From Hyaloraphidium curvatum (Eukaryota > Monoblepharomycota > Hyaloraphidiomycetes > Hyaloraphidiales > Hyaloraphidiaceae): a DNA stretch of 64,000 nucleotides. Within the stretch, counting starts at the first letter, position 1. Each line of letters opens with the position of its first letter. The notes beneath the pieces were generated by a model that saw only the letters and a list, made by a program, of their open reading frames with translations, did not search any database and was not told the origin of the DNA. Below are positions 31,786 to 42,028 of this stretch, piece after piece. Both the position numbers and the translations under genes were made by a program. The stretch spans positions 372,001-436,000 of the forward strand of contig JAIVFI010000038.1 of NCBI GenBank assembly GCA_025558095.1. Reading direction: 5' to 3'.

Positions 31786-33895
31786 ATGGCGTCCAGCGCG
31801 TCGGGCACGGGCGTCGCGATCCCCGGCTCGCGCACGGCGTCGGCGGCGGGCGCGCTGTCGTCGTCGCTGCTGCAGCACGAGGACTCTATCTACGACGCAA
31901 TCACCGTCGCGCCGGCAAACATCTCGACGTCGCCGTTCAACAGTGCGCTCGAGAACAAGCAGGCCGCGAAGAAGGTGCGCGATCGCGAGGCGTCGCGGCC
32001 CGCGATGGCGCCGCCGTGTCCCCCCTGACATGTGCGTCCGCCACAGACGCTGCTCATCCTCAATGCCTCGAGCTGGATCGGCCAGGCGCACCTGGGCGTC
32101 GTGTCGCAGCAGAGCATCGTCGCCGACGAGAACCTGCGGGTGATGAGCCCGGCCGCCGGCCCGGGCTTCAACCCGTTCACCTACGGCAACAACGAGGACG
32201 CCGTCGTCAACCCCGGCGGCTTCTACGTCGGCTCGCCCCCTCCGATGAAGCCAGTGGACGCGGCGGCTTCGAACCCCGGCCTGGCGCAGTCGCCCTCGAC
32301 CGGCTTCCTGCCCGGGCTCGGCGTGCCCAAGCGCGGCTCGGTGGCGTGGGCTTCGGAGACCGCGGGGGCGGACATGAGCGCCGGCGGCAAGCTGCGCGTG
32401 ATTGCTGCCTACCGCAGCGCGTCGAAGATGCCGCAGGAGCTGCCCGCCGGGATCGACAAGCTCGTGCAGGTCGATTTCGACGTGCCCTCCTCCATCGATG
32501 CTGGTCGGTGCCCTCGCCCGGCCTCCCGTCCCTCGACATCCGCTCACCTTTCCTTCTATTCCAGCCTTCGAGAAGGAATCCGTCGACTACGTCTACATCA
32601 TCCCCTCCTACTCCGCCAACCGCGCCCAGCAGACCTCCGAGATCGTCCAGGCCTGCCTCCGCCACCGCCGCGTGCGCTACATCGTCCTCCTCTCCCTCCT
32701 CGCGCCCAAGCACGCCGCGTTCACCGGCCGCGCGGGAGGGGGGGAGGCCGAGTTCCCGGTCCACAAGGAGTTCCGGGAGCTCGAGAGGATGGTGGCCAAG
32801 TCGGGCATCACGCACACGTTCTTGCGCGTGGGGATATTCCACCACCAGCTGTTTGAGATCTGCAGGAGGTCGGCGGAGTGGACGGTGGAGAACAACCCGG
32901 CGGAGGCGGACGTCATCTCGTTGGGGCTGCCCCTCAAGATCGGGACGGTCGCCCCCGTGGACGTGGGTTCTTTGGCGGGCCCTTCGCCTTTTTATTCCTG
33001 ACGTTTTCGCCGGATCCCAGGTCCGCGACGTCGCCCAAGTCAGCTCCCACCTCTTCGCCTCCTTCCCCCAGCACCCCTACCTCAACCAGCCCGTTGACAT
33101 CACGGGCCCGCAGCTCCTCTCTGGCACCGCCCTCGTCGGCGCCATGTCCAAGGGTCTCGGCCGCCCCGTGCGCTACGCCAACGTCTCCACCGTCGACTTT
33201 GCTCAGTTCCTGACCCGCGTCGGGCTCGCGGGCACGGTGCGGGACGTCGAGGCCATCTGCGGGCTCTGGGCCACGGCGGGGCGCGGGGAGTGGGCCTATC
33301 TCGGCGCAGACATGTCGCAGTTCAGCTCCGACCCCAAGCGGAAGAAGGGCATCCCGCTGGCGCAGCACTTCGAGGAGCGCAAGGAGGAGATCGCCTCGAT
33401 CGTCTTGCAGGCCACACCCGCCGACTCGGCACCCAGCTCCCCCTCCCGGCTCTCCCGCTCCAACTCGGTTCTCGGCTCCTCCGCGCCGATCTCGCTGCAC
33501 GCGCGCAGGCCGTCGATCCCCTCGCCGCTGCTGGGCGACCTGTCGCTCGGCGCGCACGACGCGAAGAAGCCGACGCCGCCGCCGACGGTGACGCCGGAGC
33601 TGCCCAACCCGAGCAGCCCGACGACGACGTGGTGGACGCCGGGGCACGTGGAGGGGAAGATCGGCGTGCACATGAGCCCCGCGGAGTGGCTCAAGAGGTC
33701 GGTCGCGCGCGGCGTCGCGGCGCCGTGATCGGTGCTCACATGCTTCCCCTCGCGATCGACAGATACGGCCCCAGCGCCGCCGTCCCCTCGCCGCAAAAGT
33801 TCGCCGGCAACCCGCACGGCTTCGTCGACGGGCACGAGGAGGCGCACCCGGAGCTGATCCGCAACGTGGCGGACATGACGATCGGCAAGAAGTGA
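31786..33895 (+). CDS. NmrA-like / atypical SDR NAD(P)-binding protein
   Basis: Preferred model: five exons, 31786-31974, 32047-32503, 32565-32962, 33021-33697, 33763-33895, 617 aa. If the last intron (65 nt) is not spliced, the frame stops at 33728, giving 583 aa. A Rossmann-like core is seen in TLLILNASSWIGQAHLG, KLRVIAAYRSASKMPQELP, DYVYIIPSYS, RYIVLLSLLAP, and HTFLRVGIFHHQLFE, which matches NmrA-type sensors that bind NAD(P) without full SDR catalysis. An unusually long N-terminus and a Ser/Pro-rich segment (SPSRLSRSNSVLGSS), rich in possible phosphosites, flank it. A regulatory rather than catalytic role is inferred. Confidence 0.78.
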
Positions 33896-34136
33896 GCTGC
33901 GGGATGTGGGGCGAAAATTCAACCATGTAGTGGGCATCTGTGGCAGGCGGGCTGGTTGCTTTGGAGCTGAACCTATTGGCACTCGAATAGATTAGCTTGA
34001 CCTCATTATGTATCCGGGCTTGACATGGTGGACGTGGGGCGGAACGGAACGACGAGCGCTTCCCAATCGCCGCCCGACTACGCCAAATCCCGGTTCGGCC
34101 CCCACAGCGCGGATCGCAATCCGGGGCCGTTTTGCT

Positions 34137-35003
34137 ATGGCTCCCGACCCCAACTCCGTCTCCCTCCTCGGCCTGGGCGCGATGGGCGCGGCTCTCGCGC
34201 GCGCTCTCCTCCGCGGGGGACACGACGTGACCGTCTGGAACCGCACGGCGTCCAAGGCCAAGGCCCTGGAATCCGAAGGCGCCAAGGCCGCGGCCACGCC
34301 CGGAGACGCCATCTCGGCCTCGGCTGTGACGTTCTTTGTCGTCGTGGACGCGGACCAGACGCTCGCCATCCTCGACGCGTTCGCCCAACTGGCGAAGGAC
34401 AGGACGCTAGTGCAGCTGTCCACGGGGACGGCCGACGACGCGCGCAAGATCCAATCGAGGTGCAACGACCTCGGTGCCAGGTATTTGGAGGGCAAGCTCC
34501 TCTTCTACCCCGACCAAGCTGGAACCTCCGACGCGTTCCTCCCGGTCTGCGGCCCGACCGACGTGTACGCCGCTGCTGAGCCCTTCTTCAAGTCGCTGGG
34601 CGCGCCGGACTACCTGGGCGACGGGATCGGCAAGGCCGCTGCCACGGACCACAGCCTGCTGTCCCTCGCCATGTCGATGCTGGTTGGCACCGTGCACGCG
34701 GCGCGCATGTGCGAGGCCGAGGGGCTGCCGCTGGAGCGCCTGATCCGCGGCATGGGCTCCCTGGAGACGGTCCTGCTCCCGGAGCTGAGGTCGATGGTGC
34801 AGAGGATCGAGAAGGGGAACTTCGGAGATACGCATGCCGCCCTGGGCACCTACTACTTCGCGGTGGAGAAGACGGCCAAGCAGGCGCGCGCGGCGGGCGT
34901 CAAGGGCAACTTCCTGGGCGAGATCGAGGGGCTGTTGAAGAAGGGAGTCAACATGGGCCTGGGCGACGAGGACATGGCCGCCCTGATCAAGGTTCTCCGC
35001 TGA
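34137..35003 (+). CDS. NAD(P)-binding 6-phosphogluconate/imine-reductase-like dehydrogenase
   Basis: Single exon, 288 aa from the Met at 34137; an upstream in-frame ATG at 34008 adds an unlikely leader. The dinucleotide motif GLGAMGAALARALL and the NRTASKA loop set NADP preference. QLSTGTADDAR and LEGKLLFYP follow the beta-hydroxyacid dehydrogenase/imine-reductase pattern. The C-terminal all-helical domain (GLPLERLIRGM) is present. The canonical catalytic Lys of hydroxyacid dehydrogenases is not obvious, which favours the imine-reductase-like branch, with moderate certainty. Substrate unknown. Confidence 0.83.
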   Translation: MAPDPNSVSLLGLGAMGAALARALLRGGHDVTVWNRTASKAKALESEGAKAAATPGDAISASAVTFFVVVDADQTLAILDAFAQLAKDRTLVQLSTGTADDARKIQSRCNDLGARYLEGKLLFYPDQAGTSDAFLPVCGPTDVYAAAEPFFKSLGAPDYLGDGIGKAAATDHSLLSLAMSMLVGTVHAARMCEAEGLPLERLIRGMGSLETVLLPELRSMVQRIEKGNFGDTHAALGTYYFAVEKTAKQARAAGVKGNFLGEIEGLLKKGVNMGLGDEDMAALIKVLR

Positions 35004-35181
35004 TCGTGGGACGTGGATGCAGGGAAGTAATTGGAACGAGTATGGACGCGAAAGTTGTGCTCCATTCTCTATGCGCCTACTCCTTTAGTACAGTGATTGT
35101 CGAAGTCGAGGGCAGTGGCGCCCCCTTATCGTGAACCTGATCCCTGGCCTCCGATGATCGCGATCCATCACCTGTCAGTGT

Positions 35182-36179
35182 TCAGTTCCAGTCATCCGCG
35201 GTCGACGAAGCGGGCGCAGCCGCCGCGGGCACGGCAGGCTTGGTCAGCGTGGAGGCGGCAGGCTTGGCCGGGGCCTCCTCCTCCTGCTCGGCGGCGGAGG
35301 GCTTGGCGACGAGCTCCGTGTCGTCGGCGGCAGGCAGCTTCTCCTCCAGCTCGGAGGCGGCCGCGGGCTTGGTGGATGCGGCGGTCGATCCGGATCCGCC
35401 GAAGGAGCTCGTGGCGGGCTTGGTGGCCGGGGCAGCCACGTCCTCGACGGCGGCAGCAGCTTCCTCGACAGCGGGGGCGGCGTCCGCGGTGGTGGCTGAG
35501 ACGGCATCCGCAGCGCCGCTGGCAGGAGGGAGCGTGGTGGGGCCCGCGGGAACGGTGGCGGGGGCAGGCTGGCTCGTGGGCCCAGCAGGGACGGTCGCCG
35601 GAGCAGGCTGGCTCGTGGTCGGGCCGGCAGGCACCGTGGTGGAGAGGGGCTGGCTTGTAGCGGGCCCGGCGGGCACCGTCGCGGGGGCAGGCTGGCTTGT
35701 GGCGGGCCCCGCAGGCACCGTGGCCGGAGCGGGCTGGCTTATAGGTCCCGCAGGAACGGTGGCAGGGACAGGCTGGCTCGTCGGCCCGGCTGGCACAGTA
35801 GCCGGGGCGGGCGGGGCGACCGCAACGGGAGCAACCCCAGCAGCGGGAGCAGGGGCAGGGGCTCCGTTGAGGGGGTAGCAGTTCTGACAGAAGTCCATGT
35901 TGCTTGAATTAGGAGGACCTGATGAGCGTTTGGAAGCCGGAGAATGCAAGATGAACGCACCAGGTCCAGCAACGGGCGTGAACCTCGCCGACGGTCGGCC
36001 TGCGCTGCTTGCAGCCTGGAAGACGCCAAAAGTCAGTCTCCACATAGCAAGGAGCATACATAATGACACTCACCGTCGCAATCGTAGTATGTAGTGATTC
36101 CGCCGATCTTCATGGCGTGGCCGTTGGGGCACACTGGAGCGGCGGCGCCAGCGGGGGCGGCACGGGTTGCGGCAGCCAT
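35182..36179 (-). CDS. zinc-finger protein with PAPATVPAGP repeats
   Basis: Three exons, 36074-36179, 35961-36015 and 35182-35902, give 293 aa. Splicing assembles a metal-binding domain spread over all three exons: CPNGH, then CDGCKQR, then CWTC and CNMDFCQNC-type pairs. Such cysteine-rich folds (RING/C1-like) are frequent in chytrids and amoebae. About seven units of PAPATVPAGPTSQ follow, then an Ala/Glu/Lys-rich tail. No membrane segment is present. The repeat is Pro-rich and probably unstructured. Function unknown. Confidence 0.78.
35520..35830 (-). repeat. coding minisatellite (PAPATVPAGP units)
   Basis: Roughly seven to eight degenerate units of 36-42 bp, each coding for PAPATVPAGP plus a TSQ spacer. 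Spacers vary (TSQ, ATSQ, TTSQ, ISQ), so unit length differs by multiples of three and the frame is kept. Confidence 0.75.
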
Positions 36180-36981
36180 TTCGACGCGGCTTTTCCTCCA
36201 AAAGGAGGGCAAAATGCAGCTGCTTTCGACCCTGGAGTCCGAGCGGCACGGCCAGCGACTTTCGTAGCGTTTCTTGGCGGGCAAGTGCGGGAACGGACCC
36301 TGGAAACAGTCGGACCCCGAAGGGAACAGTGGCCCATTCACTATACAAGATAATGAGCCGAGCGAATCTGCGGAAGGATTCATGAAGACAACGATCTGCT
36401 GCATACCATGAATCATCTAGTTGTAGCGTTGTGTTCGGGGTCAGTGGGTCGCAGATGACGGGTGATTGGTCGGGAGAGCAGCAAGGTAAGAGCTTGATCA
36501 CGGATGCAACGGCTCCTCCGAGAACGAAAAGATAAACTGAAGAGGAATTGGTTTGGCTGAGTCTCGGACTTCCGATGCTGCGCTTCTTGAATGTGACCAC
36601 GCCGAATGCCCTCCAATCCCCGTCAAGGGCCATCATCGGCTGTCCATCCTCATCCCGATCGGAGATTTTCCTGTAGCAGCTTCCGCACGGTACAGCTCAG
36701 CATCGCGACCTCGGGCTACTGCCCCGTTTCGACGAAAGCTGTGGCGGACTTCTTGGAACCCGCCCGCAGCACACCCCCCCCCGGCCCTTTCCCCATCCCC
36801 CGAAGCACTTCAAAAGCCCCGGCAGTTGGCAGTGGGCCAGCAAGCCCGAACCGTTGAACTCTCACCTTGCTGACAAGCACGCTGCTCTGTCGGCGCCAAC
36901 AGCGCCCGCACCGGCCCCCGCATCCGATCCCTCGACTAGTCACTCCCCCACTCCCCAAACACCCCCGACTCCGGCGCCGCC
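36180..36981. other. divergent intergenic region
   Basis: An 802-bp gap between the zinc-finger gene and the membrane-protein gene. A C-rich tract (ctcccccactccccaaacac) lies just upstream of the plus-strand start, typical of a GC-rich fungal leader. No gene, RNA or repeat is supported. Confidence 0.35.
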
Positions 36982-37953
36982 ATGCCTGCCTTCGCGCGCC
37001 CGTCTCAGAACCTCGCGGCGGTGGCCGCCGGCGCGTCGCTCGACGGCTCCCGTGTCTCGCAGCTCTCGGACCTTCTGTGGCCGACGGTGCTCGGCGAACC
37101 TCGCCTCTTCCTGCACCGCCTGCGCCGGTCGAACGGCATCATTGCCATCGCATTCCAGTGGGGCCAGCTCATCGTGTTCCTCGCTACGGCGTCCTTGGAC
37201 ATCACCCTGCGGCTCGGCATCGTCCTCGCCGTCCTCGGAGGCCTGGAACTGATCCGGTTCGCCACTCTCGCCCGCTGGGAGGTCTGGCCCGGCGTCATGA
37301 ACTGCGTCTTCTTCATCGCCTACCTCGTGCAGCTGATTGCCGTCGCGGCGTCGTCAGCAGCGCACGACTTTCTGGCCAACTGGTGCGGCGCGCTCACCCA
37401 GCTCAGCGTCGGCGTGATTCTCGCACTTCTCTGCCTTCCGCCCGTCTCGCGGCCTTTCGTGCGGGACAACATTGTCGAGGGCATGTGGCAGAGCGGCATG
37501 GACCTGCCCAAGTCTGAACTCTGGGCGCGCACGGCGCCGGGAACCCAGCCTTTCAAGGGTGCGCTGATGATTACCGGGCTCTGGGTCGTCGTTTTCCTGA
37601 TCATGGGCGGTTCCGCGGCCGTGGTCGCCGGTGTCTACCCCGGCAACGAGCCCGAGCCGACCTGGTTCACCGTGGTCTTCAACTACGTGCTTCCGTACGG
37701 AGCTTTGGTGGTCGGACTTTTGCTCACTAGGTACGCCCGGAGCGTCTTTGCTTCGCGGCGCGCCCAGGCAGCCGAGGCGGCGGCGGTGGAGGCGGGCAAG
37801 GACTACGGCTACGAGGATGCTGCGCCGGCCCCAGCCTACCCGCAGACCGCATACCTGCCGCCGCCCGTCAACGCCGCACCGGTGCAGTATGCGCCGCCGC
37901 CCATCGAAGCCGGGCCTACGGTGCAGTACGCCGCACCCCCAATCACCAAGTAG
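36982..37953 (+). CDS. multipass membrane protein of unknown family
   Basis: Single exon, 323 aa. I see about six hydrophobic helices: GIIAIAFQWGQLIVFLA, LGIVLAVLGGLELI, VMNCVFFIAYLVQLIAVA, LTQLSVGVILALLCL, ALMITGLWVVVFLIMGG and FNYVLPYGALVVGLLL. No signal peptide is seen. The cytosolic-looking C-terminus has Pro/Tyr-rich repeats (VQYAPPP, VQYAAPP). No family is recognised. Location (plasma membrane or endomembrane) cannot be told. Confidence 0.75.
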   Translation: MPAFARPSQNLAAVAAGASLDGSRVSQLSDLLWPTVLGEPRLFLHRLRRSNGIIAIAFQWGQLIVFLATASLDITLRLGIVLAVLGGLELIRFATLARWEVWPGVMNCVFFIAYLVQLIAVAASSAAHDFLANWCGALTQLSVGVILALLCLPPVSRPFVRDNIVEGMWQSGMDLPKSELWARTAPGTQPFKGALMITGLWVVVFLIMGGSAAVVAGVYPGNEPEPTWFTVVFNYVLPYGALVVGLLLTRYARSVFASRRAQAAEAAAVEAGKDYGYEDAAPAPAYPQTAYLPPPVNAAPVQYAPPPIEAGPTVQYAAPPITK

Positions 37954-38107
37954 GCCTTTGCTGACCGGTGTAGTTGGGCTCGGAGCGAGTGACAGATGGA
38001 CCGGCTTCCCATGCGAAGATGTTCAAAACCGACTTCATTGTTGCCCACGTTCCTGACCTCCATTCCTACCCCCCACTCGCGATCTGCATCCGTTCTCCGG
38101 CCAACCG

Positions 38108-39341
38108 CTACTCCCGTGCCTCCACCGGCTTCGATCCCTCCGCCTGCGCCGCCGCGTCCTCGGCCGCCTTGCGCCTGTCCACCTTTCCGCTGGCCTGGCG
38201 ATAGCGCTTGAGCCAGGCGAGGTACCGCCTGTCGGTGCCGAGGAGGTGGTCGACGATGAGGATGCCGCAGTTGACGCCGTCTGTCGAAAAGAATAGTGAG
38301 AAAGACAAAGGACGGGAAGGGAGATGGAAGGAACCCACAGTTGCCCTCGAACTTGCTATGGTGATTATCGTGGAATAGCGCGTTGGGCATGAACGGGATG
38401 TGATAGCCCGAATGGGCCGAGCTGGTCTCGAGGATGCGCCCTGCGGACAACAAAGCGCCCCGGTCAGGCAAAGAGCAACCGACCCAGCCGCCGCGATGCC
38501 CACAAAAGATCCAAGCCCACTGCGTCGACGGGTGCACGGGCAGCAACGCCGAGGGCAGGTGGAACGGCAGCGAGTTGGCCACCACCTGTTCCACCGGGTG
38601 GGCGTAGGCAGCCGACAGCGCGAACGGCGCGGTGTTGGTGTGGTGCTGCCGGTGGATATGCTTGTAGAGCAGCGGGTGGTGCAGGAACCTGTGCGCCGAG
38701 TAGAACCCGACCTCGAAGCTGAGTTCGAGGAAGAGGAACTCGGCCGCCGAGCGGAGGGCCGACGGGATCTGCCGCATGCGCGAGGGGCCGCCGCGCTTGG
38801 TCCAGATCCACATGTACAGCGACGACAGGGGGCCGGTGATCGTCGTCTGGTACACCATGACCCAGAAGATGGTCTTGAGGAAGTGCTTCAGGGTCGGCGG
38901 CGGCTTGTCCTTCTGGATCCGCGTCTCGTAGAGGAACTTGGGCCACTTGAAGAAGTCGAGGAACGCGTAGGCGAGTCCGAAGCCTGGCCAAGGCACATAG
39001 ATTAGTTGAGCGGTTTCCTTTGCCCCCTCAGTCGGCTTACCAAGGAAGGTCGGCGTTGCGATGGCTCCAGTGATGCCGCGATACATGGCCGCCGCAAGCG
39101 AGCCATCGTCCGGATACTTGGCGAACAAGTTCTTGTAAAAGGCCTTCCCTTTTTCGGAGCGGTTGAACGCGATGAGGCCCAGGAGCGTGAGGACCGCGGG
39201 TGTGGCCTCGCTCAGGTCGAACAGGAGCGAGCGGTCCGAGAGCGCGGACCGCTGCTCGGCGACCTCCTCAGGTCCCTCCGCCACGGCAGCGTTGTAAGCG
39301 TCCTCCGCGGTAGCGTCTCCGACGGGCGGAACGTCCGACAT
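38108..39341 (-). CDS. fatty acid hydroxylase / sterol desaturase superfamily protein
   Basis: Four exons, 39041-39341, 38504-38983, 38339-38440, 38108-38280, give 351 aa. The three di-iron histidine boxes are present: HRFLHH, HRQHH and HDNHH, plus SAHSGY before the third. Hydrophobic helices flank them. Two introns (38984-39040, 57 nt; 38441-38503, 63 nt) are in frame and stop-free, so an unspliced reading looks open but inserts 40 foreign residues. Removing them gives TFLGFGLAYAF and WIFWRILETSSAHSG, which fit the family. It is expected in the ER membrane, oxidising a sterol or acyl chain. It is divergent from the GNAT gene, 133 bp away. Confidence 0.86.
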
Positions 39342-39474
39342 GGCGCGGACCAGCGAGTGAGGATCGAGGACAACGAGGAATATTCCCTTCCGGATTGCGG
39401 GTGTCCCCCACGCAGGGCCGCGTCGAACACGAAGCCATTCCTCCCTCTTTGGCGCACAATATTCAGGGACGGCA
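39342..39474. promoter_or_regulatory. short divergent intergenic region
   Basis: Only 133 bp separate the hydroxylase and GNAT start codons, so a shared bidirectional promoter is likely. Assigned by position only. Confidence 0.3.
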
Positions 39475-40494
39475 ATGGCAGCGGAGCGCGTTGCCGCCGG
39501 CCCGCCTCGTCCGGACGCGTCGCTCGCCGCGCAGATGCCCGTCGGGCTGCGCGTCATCAACGGATGCCGCGCGCACCTGCTGAGGGCAAAGACGGAGCTC
39601 TTTTCCCTCGCGCAGCCGGCCGGTACGTCGGCCATTTCACCGGAGCGGCTGGACGGTTACTTCTCGTCTGCGGAACGGGGCTCGCCCTACTTCTTCGTCG
39701 CCGAGCGATTCGGTGCTCCAGACGGGACGCAAACTTTTCCGGGGCCACCTGGGACCCATCCTGTGGTCGGCCTTGTATTAATTGATGAGCCCGATGGCGG
39801 GCGGGGCGAATGGTATCTCGACGTGTACACCTCGGAGCCCGCTTCGGCCGATTTCCTCGCAGCCTACGGGAAGGACCGGGCCAGAACAATGGCGATCATC
39901 GGCGTGGTGCCTCGAGTCGTAGTCTTAGGTGTCTCTCCGTCTGTCTCGGAAGGCCCTTGGACGCCGCTGCCCCGCGATCACCGTCACAACCTCATCGTGC
40001 GTCCCGCGCTGCCCGTCTTCGACCTCCCGCACATCGAGTCAATGTGGAAGAGAATCGGCTGGGGCTACGATGAAGTCCCGGGATGGTTGGACAAGACGCG
40101 GACAGGGGACAAGGCTGCCTGGGTCGTGACGCCGGGCAGCGCGCCAGACGAGGTCCTCGGCTGCCTCGTGGTCGCGTTCTCGGACTTGGAAGGGGACCCG
40201 GACATGTGCGATCTCGCTTCCGGCCTGATTTCGCTGTCGTACCTCGGCGTGCACCCGGACTTGCACGGCAAGGGCCTCGGGAGCTACTTGCTGGACTGGG
40301 CCGACAACGAAACCCGGTTGATGGGGTGGAAGGCGATCGCGCTCAACACTGGGCCCCAGAATCCGGCCCAGAAGCTTTACGAGCGGAAGGGTTTCCGCTT
40401 TGTCAAGTTGGCTCCGAGGGAGTGGGCGCTGCAGACGATGGTGGACCTGCCTGTCGAGGAGCGGGTGGCGAAGTTCTACAGAAAAGATCTGTAG
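39475..40494 (+). CDS. GNAT-family N-acetyltransferase
   Basis: Single exon, 339 aa. The C-terminal half has the acetyl-CoA binding pattern LGVHPDLHGKGLGSYLLDWA and the downstream beta-bulge/helix signature NPAQKLYERKGFRFV. The N-terminal ~190 residues look like a diverged second GNAT-like module (PYFFVAERFGAP, VVGLVLIDEP), giving roughly twice the usual length. The acceptor (amine, peptide or antibiotic-type compound) is unknown. Cytosolic; no targeting signal. Confidence 0.82.
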   Translation: MAAERVAAGPPRPDASLAAQMPVGLRVINGCRAHLLRAKTELFSLAQPAGTSAISPERLDGYFSSAERGSPYFFVAERFGAPDGTQTFPGPPGTHPVVGLVLIDEPDGGRGEWYLDVYTSEPASADFLAAYGKDRARTMAIIGVVPRVVVLGVSPSVSEGPWTPLPRDHRHNLIVRPALPVFDLPHIESMWKRIGWGYDEVPGWLDKTRTGDKAAWVVTPGSAPDEVLGCLVVAFSDLEGDPDMCDLASGLISLSYLGVHPDLHGKGLGSYLLDWADNETRLMGWKAIALNTGPQNPAQKLYERKGFRFVKLAPREWALQTMVDLPVEERVAKFYRKDL

Positions 40495-40651
40495 CAATTT
40501 TGGCTTCAAAGCGGGAAGAATTGAGGGAAAGAAGAAGCAGATCGCTCTGAGGTGCCAAAGCGCCCCGGTGACGAGGGGCGGCGCAGGGGGCGGCGCGAGC
40601 GTCTCCCACTGCGAGCAAACAGCTCCCCGACAACCGCCCTCGCGACCCAAA

Positions 40652-41876
40652 ATGCCATACCAGGACATCGTTGTCGAGCATGAAGGGCCTCTTTACACCA
40701 TCCGGTGGGCTCCAACGTCGGCTCTGGCCGGGATGACGGGGTCGTTGACCGCGTTTCCGTCGCCCCGGCGTGCAGGTTCAACCGGCCGAAGTCGCTCAAC
40801 TCTTTCGGAGGGCGGATGATGCCGGAGGTTAGAACGAGCTCTTTGAAATGCGAAGGTCAAACCGCTCATGTCTCTCTTCCCCGGGCTACCCACCCGATTC
40901 GTGCTTTCCGTTCTGAAGCTCATCGCCGCGATTCACGAGGCCGAGAAGCTCCCGGACGTTGTCGTCATCATGATCACCGGCAACGGACGCTTCTTCTCTT
41001 CTGGCGCCGACGTCAAGGTGATTTGGGGCGCCGGACATGTCCCTCTGGTCCGCTGACCGGGAACATCTCAAACAGGGCGTAGCCTCCACTGGCTCCTCGT
41101 CGGCGGGCGGTCCGCCGCAGGGCATCGACATGCGGCTCCACCAGATTCCGAACCTGGCCATTTCCCTGGAGATGATCCGCGCCATGATTGATTCTTCGAA
41201 GGTCATCTGCGTCGCGCTCAACGGCCCCGCCGTCGGAGGTGGAGCGGCGTGGTTCCTAGGGGTGGCGGACTTTGTGCTGGCGGCGGAGTCGGCGTGGGCC
41301 CAGATCGTGTTCAACGAGCTCGGTCGGTGGCGCGATTACCTTTCTGATGGGGCCTCCTGACGGCTCCTTTCGATAGGCCTTGTTCCGGAGCTGGGCTGCG
41401 GCGTCATCTTCCCCGACTCGATCGGCCTGAAGCGCGCCAACGAGCTCACCATGCTTTCGCGCAAGATCACCGCCGCGGATATGCTGTCGTGGGGCCTGGC
41501 CAACCGCGTGTTCCCGGACGCCACGTTCCACCAGGACGCCAAGGCCTTCTGGGACGAGGCCCTGTCGAGGTTTGTTGATTCTACAGGATCCAGGAAGACC
41601 AGCTTAGGCTGACGACGCCCCCAGGAACAACCACCGCTCCATTCTCGAGAGCAAGCGCCTGATCGCCCAGCCCAAGCGCGAGGCTGTGAGTTGTCTCGTT
41701 CCTTCGAAGGGGCTTCTCTGACGACCTCTGCATCGAAACGATTTCAGTGGATCAACGCTGCGACGCGCGCCACATCCGCTCTGGCGGACAGCTTCGTGCG
41801 GGGCGACCCGATCGTCGCCTTCCAGAAGAAGCAGCAGCAGCTCGCGGAGAAGTCCAAGGCTAAGGCGAAGATTTGA
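40652..41876 (+). CDS. enoyl-CoA hydratase/isomerase family protein
   Basis: Seven exons: 40652-40704, 40776-40827, 40919-41017, 41076-41322, 41377-41569, 41625-41685, 41748-41876; 277 aa. The crotonase fold shows in TIRFNRPKSLNSF, ITGNGRFFSSGADVK (oxyanion hole), ALNGPAVGGGAAWF and the acidic segment VPELGCGVIFP, where the Glu fits the delta3-delta2 enoyl-CoA isomerase position. The C-terminus is Lys-rich and ends AKI, not a canonical peroxisomal signal. It should act on unsaturated acyl-CoA in beta-oxidation. It sits next to the lipase and acyl-CoA ligase genes. Confidence 0.84.
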
Positions 41877-42028
41877 AAATGTTGCTAGCGGTCTACATTG
41901 GAGTTGATGAAGTAGACGTCTGACGGTCCCTCGTCGGCCGAGGGGCCGTCCCCCGTCATCGCTCAGCCCCGACCCGGGGACATCTCTTTCAATCTTGCTG
42001 CTGAGGAACGCATCGCGCGCCGGGCGCG

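Noticed and set aside
35520-35830. Regular repeat array, considered as a CRISPR-like structure
   Set aside because: Units are contiguous, degenerate, in frame and coding (PAPATVPAGP); there are no unique spacers.
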